NCBI RefSeq assembly: GCF_900090245.1
Contig: NZ_FMDN01000019.1
Span: 57,270-121,269 of the forward strand
From: Micromonospora halophytica
Lineage (GTDB): Bacteria > Actinomycetota > Actinomycetes > Mycobacteriales > Micromonosporaceae
Length of the DNA: 64,000 bases
Direction: 5' to 3'
How positions within the stretch are numbered: position 1 is the first letter of the stretch; each line of letters starts with the position of its first letter. This document shows positions 58,786-64,000 of the stretch, in pieces. Made by a program: the position numbers and the translations under genes. The notes beneath the pieces are model-generated. The model searched no databases. It saw nothing but the letters and a program-made list of their open reading frames with translations, and was not told the origin of the DNA.

Positions 58786-60116
58786 CGCTTGAACAGTCGC
58801 CGGGCGTCGGCCACGGTCACCACCGAGCCGGTGATCAGTACGCCCACCCCGGCCAGCTCGCCCGGGACGTCCGACTCGGCCTCGGCGACGGCCGCCTCGA
58901 TCGCATCCGGCAGTTCCTCGGTGACCTGCACCCGCTCCGGTCCGAAGACCTCCCGGGCCAGCTCGGCCAACTCGTCGGTGGGCATCGCCCGGGGCGAGCT
59001 GTTACGGGTCACCACGATCGAGTCGAGCACCGGCTCCAGCAGCTCCAGCAGGCTGGCGGCGTCCTTGTCGGCCAGTACGGCGAGCACCCCGACCAGCTTG
59101 CTGAACGCGAACTCCTCCTGCAGGGCGGTGACGGTGGCGCTCATCCCGTGCGGGTTGTGCGCCCCGTCGAGCAGGACCGTCGGCGCGGTGCGCACCTTCT
59201 CCAGCCGGCCGGGTGAGGTGGCCGCGGCGAAGCCCTCGCGGACCGCCTCGATGTCGAGCTGCCGCCGCGCCCCCGCCCCGAGGAACGCCTCGACGGCGGC
59301 CAGCGCCACCGCCGCGTTCTGCGCCTGGTGCGCCCCGTGCAGCGGGATGAAGATCTCCTCGTACACCCCGCCGAGGCCCTGGATGGTCAGCACCTGGCCG
59401 CCGACGGCGACGGCCCGGCGCAGCACGCCGAACTCGGAACCCTCCCGGGCGACGGTCGCGCCGACCTCCGCGCACCGCTCGAGGACCGGCCGGGCGGCCT
59501 CCTCCTCCTGCGCCGCCGCGATCACGGTCGCGCCCTTGTGGATGATGCCCGCCTTGTGCAGGGCGATGTCCTCCAGGGTGTCGCCCAGCCACTCGGTGTG
59601 GTCGAGCCCGATCGGGGTCAGCACCGCCACCCCGGCCTGGAGCACGTTGGTGGCGTCCTCGGCGCCGCCGAGCCCCACCTCGACCACCGCCACGTCGACG
59701 GGCGCGTCGGCGAAGGTGGCGAACGCCAGCGCCGTGGTCATGTCGAAGTAGGTCAGCGGCTCGGACGAGCGCTGGTCGACCAGCTCGGCCAGCGGTGCCA
59801 CCTCGCGGTACATGGTGACGAAGCGCTCCTCGCTGACCGGCTCCCCGTCCAGGCTGATCCGTTCCCGGACCGACTCCAGGTGCGGGCTGGTGTAGCGGCC
59901 GGTGTGCAGGCCGAAGGCCCGCAGCAGCGAGTCGATCATCCGGGCGGTCGAGGTCTTGCCGTTGGTCCCGGTCAGGTGGATCGACGGGTACGCCCGCTGC
60001 GGGCTGCCGAGCAGGTCGAGCAGGGACTCGATGCGGTCCAGCTCGAACACCATGCGGGTGAAGCCCCGCGCGGCCAGCTCGGCGTCGACGGCGGCGAAAT
60101 CGGTACGGTCGGTCAC
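58782..60116 (-). CDS. folC: Folylpolyglutamate synthase/dihydrofolate synthase
   Basis: 444 residues. The ATP-binding loop is IHLTGTNGKTSTARMIDSLL near residue 45, followed by YTSPHLESVRERI, VVEVGLGGAEDATNVL (AEVG-like), and the C-terminal LLDGAHNPHGMSATV. Mur ligase-fold enzymes of this type add glutamate to (dihydro)folate. It overlaps both valS (upstream) and the DUF4233 gene, so the three are translated as a unit. Confidence 0.95.
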   Translation of the reverse strand: MTDRTDFAAVDAELAARGFTRMVFELDRIESLLDLLGSPQRAYPSIHLTGTNGKTSTARMIDSLLRAFGLHTGRYTSPHLESVRERISLDGEPVSEERFVTMYREVAPLAELVDQRSSEPLTYFDMTTALAFATFADAPVDVAVVEVGLGGAEDATNVLQAGVAVLTPIGLDHTEWLGDTLEDIALHKAGIIHKGATVIAAAQEEEAARPVLERCAEVGATVAREGSEFGVLRRAVAVGGQVLTIQGLGGVYEEIFIPLHGAHQAQNAAVALAAVEAFLGAGARRQLDIEAVREGFAAATSPGRLEKVRTAPTVLLDGAHNPHGMSATVTALQEEFAFSKLVGVLAVLADKDAASLLELLEPVLDSIVVTRNSSPRAMPTDELAELAREVFGPERVQVTEELPDAIEAAVAEAESDVPGELAGVGVLITGSVVTVADARRLFKR

Positions 60117-62737
60117 GAGGGCAGCGCCTCCAGAGCGGCGTCGATCCGGAGCAGGTCCGCCTCGGCCACCGCCAGCCGTTCGCGGATCTTGGCGACCACC
60201 GGTTCGGGGGCCTTGCCCACGAAGGCCGGGTTGTCCAGCTTCGCGCGGGCCTGCGCGGCCTCCTTCTCGGCGGCGGCGCGGTCCTTAGTCAGCCGGGCCC
60301 GCTCGGCCGCAACGTCGATCGAACCCCGGGTGTCGAGCTCGACGGAGACTTCGCCGGGCATGGCGAGGGTGGCGCTGGCCTGGAAGTCGTCGCCGGGGGC
60401 GTCGAGCCGGACCAGGGAGCGGATCAGCCGCTCGTGGGCCGCGACGCCGGCCACGGCCAGCCCGTCGAGCCGGGCGGCGACCCGCTGGGTCGGCCGCAGG
60501 CCCTGGTCGGAGCGGAACCGCCGGATCTCGGTCACCACCCGCTGGACGGTGCCGATCTCCCGCTCGGCGGCGTCGTCGACCCCGCCACGGTCGGCGACCG
60601 GCCAGGCGGCCGTCATGATCGTCTCCCCGCCGGTGAGGGCGGTCCACAGCTCCTCGGTGACGAACGGGATGACCGGGTGCAGCAGCCGCAGCAGCTGGTC
60701 CAGCACGTGCCCGAGCACCCGCCGGGTGGCCTCGGCCGCCGGGCCGCCCTCGGCGAGCACCGGCTTGCTCAGCTCCACGTACCAGTCGCAGACGTCGTCC
60801 CAGGCGAAGTGGTAGAGCAGGTCGCAGACCTTCGCGAACTCGTACGCCTCGAACTGCTCGTCCACCTCGCCGGTGACGTGCGCCAGCCGGGACAGGATCC
60901 ACCGGTCGACCGTGGAGAGGTCCGTCGGCAGCGGCCCGTCGGTGTGCGCGCCGTTGAGCAGCGCGAACCGGGTGGCGTTCCAGAGCTTGTTGCAGAAGTT
61001 GCGGGAGCCCTGGCACCAGTCCTCGCTGACCGGCACGTCCCCGCCGGGGTTCGCGCCGCGGGCCAGGGTGAACCGGGTGGCGTCGGCGCCGTACCGGTCG
61101 ATCCAGTCCAGCGGGTCGACCACGTTGCCGAACGACTTCGACATCTTCTTGCCGTGCTGGTCGCGGACCATGCCGTGCAGGGCCACCGTGTCGAACGGCT
61201 GCTTGCCGTCCATCGCGTACAGGCCGAACATCATCATCCGGGCGACCCAGAAGAAAAGGATGTCGTACCCGGTGACCAGCACGCTGGTCGGGTAGAACTT
61301 CGCCAGGTCGGGGGTCTGCTCGGGCCAGCCCAGGGTGGAGAACGGCCACAGGCCGCTGGAGAACCAGGTGTCCAGGACGTCCTCGTCCTGACGCCAGTCC
61401 TGACCGTCATCCGAGCTGCTCGGCGGTTCTTCGTCAGGTCCGACGCAGACGATCTCGTCGTTCGGGCCGTACCAGACCGGGATGCGGTGCCCCCACCAGA
61501 GCTGGCGGGAGATGCACCAGTCGTGCATGTTGTCGACCCAGGCGAAATAGCGCTTGGCCAGCTCCGCCGGCTCGATCTTCACCCGGCCGTCGCGGACCGC
61601 GTCGCCGGCCGCCTTGGCCAGCGGGGTGGTGTTGACGAACCACTGCAACGACAGCCGTGGCTCCACCGTCGTACGGCAGCGCGAGCAGTGCCCGACCGCG
61701 TGCACGTACGGCCGCTTCTCGGCCACGATCCGGCCCTGCTCGCGCAGCGCGGCGACGATCGCCGGGCGGGCCTCGTACCGGTCCAGGCCCTGGAACGGGC
61801 CGTGCGCGGTGATGACACCGCGCTCGTCCATGATCGTCAGGGACGGCAGGTCGTGCCGCTGGCCGATCTCGAAGTCGTTCGGGTCGTGCGCCGGGGTCAC
61901 CTTGACCATGCCGGTGCCGAACGCCGGGTCGACGTGCTCGTCGGCGACGATCGGGATCCGCCGGTCGGTCAGCGGGACGGCGACCTCGGTGCCGATCAGG
62001 TGCCGGTACCGCTCGTCGTCGGGGTGCACGGCGACCGCGGTGTCCCCGAGCATCGTCTCGGCCCGGGTGGTGGCGACGACGACGACGTCGCTGTACCGGA
62101 TCGAGATCAGCTCACCCTCGTCGTCGGTGTGCTCCACCTCGATGTCGGACAGGGCGGTGAGGCAGCGCGGGCACCAGTTGATGATCCGGTTGGCCCGGTA
62201 GATCAGCCCGTCGTCGTAGAGCTTCTTGAACATGGTCTGCACGGCGCGGGACAGGCCCTCGTCCATGGTGAAGCGCTCGCGGTCCCAGTCGACGGAGTCG
62301 CCGAGGCGGCGCATCTGGCCGAGGATCGCGCCGCCGGACTCGCCCTTCCACTGCCAGACCCGCTCGACGAACTTCTCCCGGCCGAGGTCGTGCCGGGACA
62401 GCCCCTGGCCGGCGAGCTGCCGCTCGACGACGTTCTGGGTGGCGATGCCGGCGTGGTCCATGCCGGGCAGCCAGAGCGCCTCGTAGCCCTGCATCCGCTT
62501 GCGCCGGATCAGCGCGTCCTGGACGGTGTGGTCCAGCGCGTGCCCCATGTGCAGGGAGCCGGTGACGTTGGGCGGCGGGATGACGATGGCGAAGGGGGGC
62601 TTGTCGCTCTCCGCCGACGCCCGGAAGTGGCCGGCGGCTACCCACTGCTCGTACCGTCGCTGCTCTACCTCGCCGGGTTGGTACTGGCCGGCAAGGGTCG
62701 GGGCGTCGGGGCGTCGGGCATCCAGTCTCTCGGTCAC
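60113..62737 (-). CDS. valS: Valine-tRNA ligase
   Basis: 874 residues. The class I motifs are IPPPNVTGSLHMGHALDHTV (HIGH) near residue 53 and GKKMSKSFGNVVDPLDW (KMSKS) near 535. The editing-domain WNSLG-like region, tRNA-binding DWCISRQLWWGHRIPVW, and a short C-terminal coiled coil (ERARLTKDRAAAEKEAAQAR) are present. It charges tRNA-Val. No T-box is seen upstream. The start at 62737 (GTG) is supported by the family N-terminus. Confidence 0.96.
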   Translation of the reverse strand: MTERLDARRPDAPTLAGQYQPGEVEQRRYEQWVAAGHFRASAESDKPPFAIVIPPPNVTGSLHMGHALDHTVQDALIRRKRMQGYEALWLPGMDHAGIATQNVVERQLAGQGLSRHDLGREKFVERVWQWKGESGGAILGQMRRLGDSVDWDRERFTMDEGLSRAVQTMFKKLYDDGLIYRANRIINWCPRCLTALSDIEVEHTDDEGELISIRYSDVVVVATTRAETMLGDTAVAVHPDDERYRHLIGTEVAVPLTDRRIPIVADEHVDPAFGTGMVKVTPAHDPNDFEIGQRHDLPSLTIMDERGVITAHGPFQGLDRYEARPAIVAALREQGRIVAEKRPYVHAVGHCSRCRTTVEPRLSLQWFVNTTPLAKAAGDAVRDGRVKIEPAELAKRYFAWVDNMHDWCISRQLWWGHRIPVWYGPNDEIVCVGPDEEPPSSSDDGQDWRQDEDVLDTWFSSGLWPFSTLGWPEQTPDLAKFYPTSVLVTGYDILFFWVARMMMFGLYAMDGKQPFDTVALHGMVRDQHGKKMSKSFGNVVDPLDWIDRYGADATRFTLARGANPGGDVPVSEDWCQGSRNFCNKLWNATRFALLNGAHTDGPLPTDLSTVDRWILSRLAHVTGEVDEQFEAYEFAKVCDLLYHFAWDDVCDWYVELSKPVLAEGGPAAEATRRVLGHVLDQLLRLLHPVIPFVTEELWTALTGGETIMTAAWPVADRGGVDDAAEREIGTVQRVVTEIRRFRSDQGLRPTQRVAARLDGLAVAGVAAHERLIRSLVRLDAPGDDFQASATLAMPGEVSVELDTRGSIDVAAERARLTKDRAAAEKEAAQARAKLDNPAFVGKAPEPVVAKIRERLAVAEADLLRIDAALEALPS

Positions 62738-62806
62738 CCTGAAAGTCTACGGAGCGCTTCCGCGGACCTGACGTGCGCCACCTGTCATTCGCGTACGGTG
62801 GCGGAC

Positions 62807-63490
62807 ATGTCCGACGCACATCTCAGCGAGCGTGAGCTCATCGAGGGGCCCGACCCGGTCGACCTGACCGACGAGCCGATCCGTCTGAGCAACCACGACC
62901 CGGCGGCCGACCAGGAGACGCGACCCCGGTCGTCGCGCCGCCGGCGGATCGCCCTGGCTGTGGCGCTCACGGTGGGTCTCGCCGGCGCCGCCGCCCTCGG
63001 CACGGCCGGCTGGCGGATCATGGAGCAGAAGGACACCCGGCTGAGCACCCCGGACACCGTCGCCGGGCTCGTCCGCGACGACTCGGACCGGGCCCGCAGC
63101 ACCGCCGAGTACCTGCGCGACGGTTTCGCCGCCGACATCGACCTGGACCGCGGCTTCGGCTCGGTCTACCGCGACCCGGCGGACGAGGACCGGCCGGCAC
63201 TGGTCTTCGGCGGCACCACGGTGCTGTGGCAGCCGGAGCGTGACCTGGACAGCCTCTTCGGGCTCATGGCCGACGAGACGGGCCGGGTGGCCGGCCTTCG
63301 CGAGGTGCCCGCCGGCCGGTTCGGCGGCGTGATGAAGTGCGGGACGACCCGCGGCGACGGTGGCGACTTCGCGATCTGCGGCTGGGCCGACCACGGCAGC
63401 GTGGCGATGGCGATGTTCCCCAACCGCCCTGTCGACGACGCCGCCCGGCTGTTCCGCGAGATCCGCGAGACCATCCAGACCCGGGACTGA
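62807..63490 (+). CDS. Single-pass membrane protein related to the gene at 47105
   Basis: 227 residues from ATG 62807. A short acidic cytoplasmic part (ERELIEGPDPVDLTDEPIRL) and RRRRIAL precede one helix (ALAVALTVGLAGAAALGTAG). The external domain reads TPDTVAGLVRDDSDRARSTA, ALVFGGTTVLWQPERDL, FGGVMKCGTTRGDGGDFAIC and GWADHGSVAMAMFPNRPVDD. The DD-RSTA, VFG, RF-G-CG, C-W-DHGS and PVDDAARL elements match the C-terminal domain at 48350-48760. No function is known. It converges on the rRNA operon. Confidence 0.75.
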   Translation: MSDAHLSERELIEGPDPVDLTDEPIRLSNHDPAADQETRPRSSRRRRIALAVALTVGLAGAAALGTAGWRIMEQKDTRLSTPDTVAGLVRDDSDRARSTAEYLRDGFAADIDLDRGFGSVYRDPADEDRPALVFGGTTVLWQPERDLDSLFGLMADETGRVAGLREVPAGRFGGVMKCGTTRGDGGDFAICGWADHGSVAMAMFPNRPVDDAARLFREIRETIQTRD

Positions 63491-63662
63491 ACCGCCCGCC
63501 CGGGCCGCGGCCACCACGGCCCCTCCTCGGGTACGCCGCCGTTGCTCCGGCCGGTCACCGTCGCACAGCCCGAAGAGTTGGCTGATCTGCGATCGGCTAC
63601 CACGACATGGCCTTGATCCGGATCGGAATCTGCGCGCTGTCAGGATCGGGTCCCTGAAATGC

Positions 63663-63698
63663 AGTCAGGGTCACCCCTTCGAAGGGGTGACCCTGACT
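63663..63698 (-). terminator. rRNA operon terminator
   Basis: A 36-bp perfect palindrome, with 18-bp arms from AGTCAGGGTCACCCCTTC, lies nine bp beyond the 5S 3' end on the minus strand. It follows the typical actinobacterial rrn terminator form. Confidence 0.88.
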
Positions 63699-63706
63699 GA
63701 AAAGAT

Positions 63707-63825
63707 GTCCGGCGGTGTCCTACTCTCCCACACCCTCCCGAGTGCAGTACCATCGGCGCTGGAGGGCTTAGCTTCCGGGTTCGGAATGTGACCGGGCGTT
63801 TCCCCTCCGCCATGACCGCCGTAAC
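63707..63825 (-). rRNA. rrf: 5S ribosomal RNA
   Basis: The minus strand starts GTTACGGCGGTCATGGCGGA and ends TAGGACACCGCCGGACA. The ends pair, and the conserved CCGAACCCGGAAGCTAAG and GATGGTACTGCA segments are present. About 119 nt, normal for actinobacteria. Ends are estimated from pairing. Confidence 0.95.
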
Positions 63826-63907
63826 TCTATCGACATATCAAACAACACCACCACATGGTGTGTTGTTCGTTTGTCGGGAGTTGCACAGTGGACGCGTAGC
63901 AGCTTGG
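63826..63907 (-). other. 23S-5S spacer
   Basis: About 80 nt. It contains AACAACACACCATG pairing with CATGGTGTTGTT-like sequence around 63840-63872, a likely RNase III processing stem. No tRNA gene is found in it. Confidence 0.6.
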
Positions 63908-64000
63908 TAGTCAAGTCCTCGGCCTATTAGTACCGGTCAACTGAACCCGTTACCGGGCTTACATTTCCGGCCTATCAACCCAGTCGTCTAGCTGGGGGCC
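63908..64000 (-). rRNA. rrl: 23S ribosomal RNA, 3' end (rest outside window)
   Basis: The minus strand reads the conserved end of 23S rRNA, including GGTTGATAGGCCGGAAATGT and CCGGTACTAATAGGCCGAGG. Only the last 93 nt or so are inside the window. The 3' boundary is approximate. Confidence 0.93.

Noticed and set aside
60434..62806. Plus-strand extension upstream of the gene at 62807
   Set aside because: It runs antisense through valS; the true start with family-like N-terminus is ATG 62807.
63826..63907. tRNA in the 23S-5S spacer
   Set aside because: The spacer is about 80 nt with one processing-type stem, and no cloverleaf or TTC-like arm.

Overview
The window is high-GC actinobacterial chromosome, most likely from Micromonospora or a close relative in Micromonosporaceae. 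This rests on codon use, many GTG starts, and the conserved order holA-comEC-comEA-degV, histidine phosphatase-rsfS-nadD and obgE-rpmA-rplU-rne. DUF397, DUF4233 and DUF4383 proteins and an ileS T-box leader fit the same group. The genus is inferred; no 16S gene is visible.

Region 1-6062 holds two tandem DUF4240 genes, an APH-fold kinase-like gene, rpsT, a small membrane protein, holA and the 3' part of comEC. Between about 6062 and 19678 a 13.6 kb integrative element splits comEC. The two comEC pieces rejoin exactly in frame (796 codons) when the element is removed. The junctions give a plausible serine-integrase attP with symmetric arms around a GG dinucleotide.

The element carries a large serine integrase, strong GGAGG-rich hairpins, a Toprim-like/helicase replication protein with an iteron-like inverted array inside its gene, and several small cysteine-rich proteins. 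It also carries a possible HK97-fold capsid-like protein, a zinc-motif protein, an excisionase-like HTH protein, a tail tape-measure-like protein and a divergent GntR-type regulator. It has no recognisable large terminase, portal, tail tube, lysis or conjugation gene. A phage satellite or a reduced prophage fits best. Insertion in a DNA-uptake gene parallels the comK prophages of Listeria.

Region 19679-37800 continues with the comEC 5' part, comEA, degV, a phosphatase, rsfS and nadD. An accessory stretch follows: a PadR regulator with an FAD monooxygenase, pepN, DUF397, a CYP152 peroxygenase, a zinc alcohol dehydrogenase with an SRPBCC protein, a glycosyltransferase, a three-gene envelope operon (DUF3618, holin-like, low-complexity), DUF4383 and a GNAT protein.

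Region 37850-64000 is mostly housekeeping: obgE-rpmA-rplU, a lipoprotein, rne, two radical-SAM-linked genes, a proline-rich single-pass protein, an acyltransferase and ileS with its T-box leader. Then come a Tat-exported PhoD, an AhpD-like protein, a frameshifted lipoprotein, ndk, a membrane-VOC protein, DUF4233-folC-valS, a second single-pass protein, and the end of an rRNA operon (5S and the 3' end of 23S) on the minus strand.
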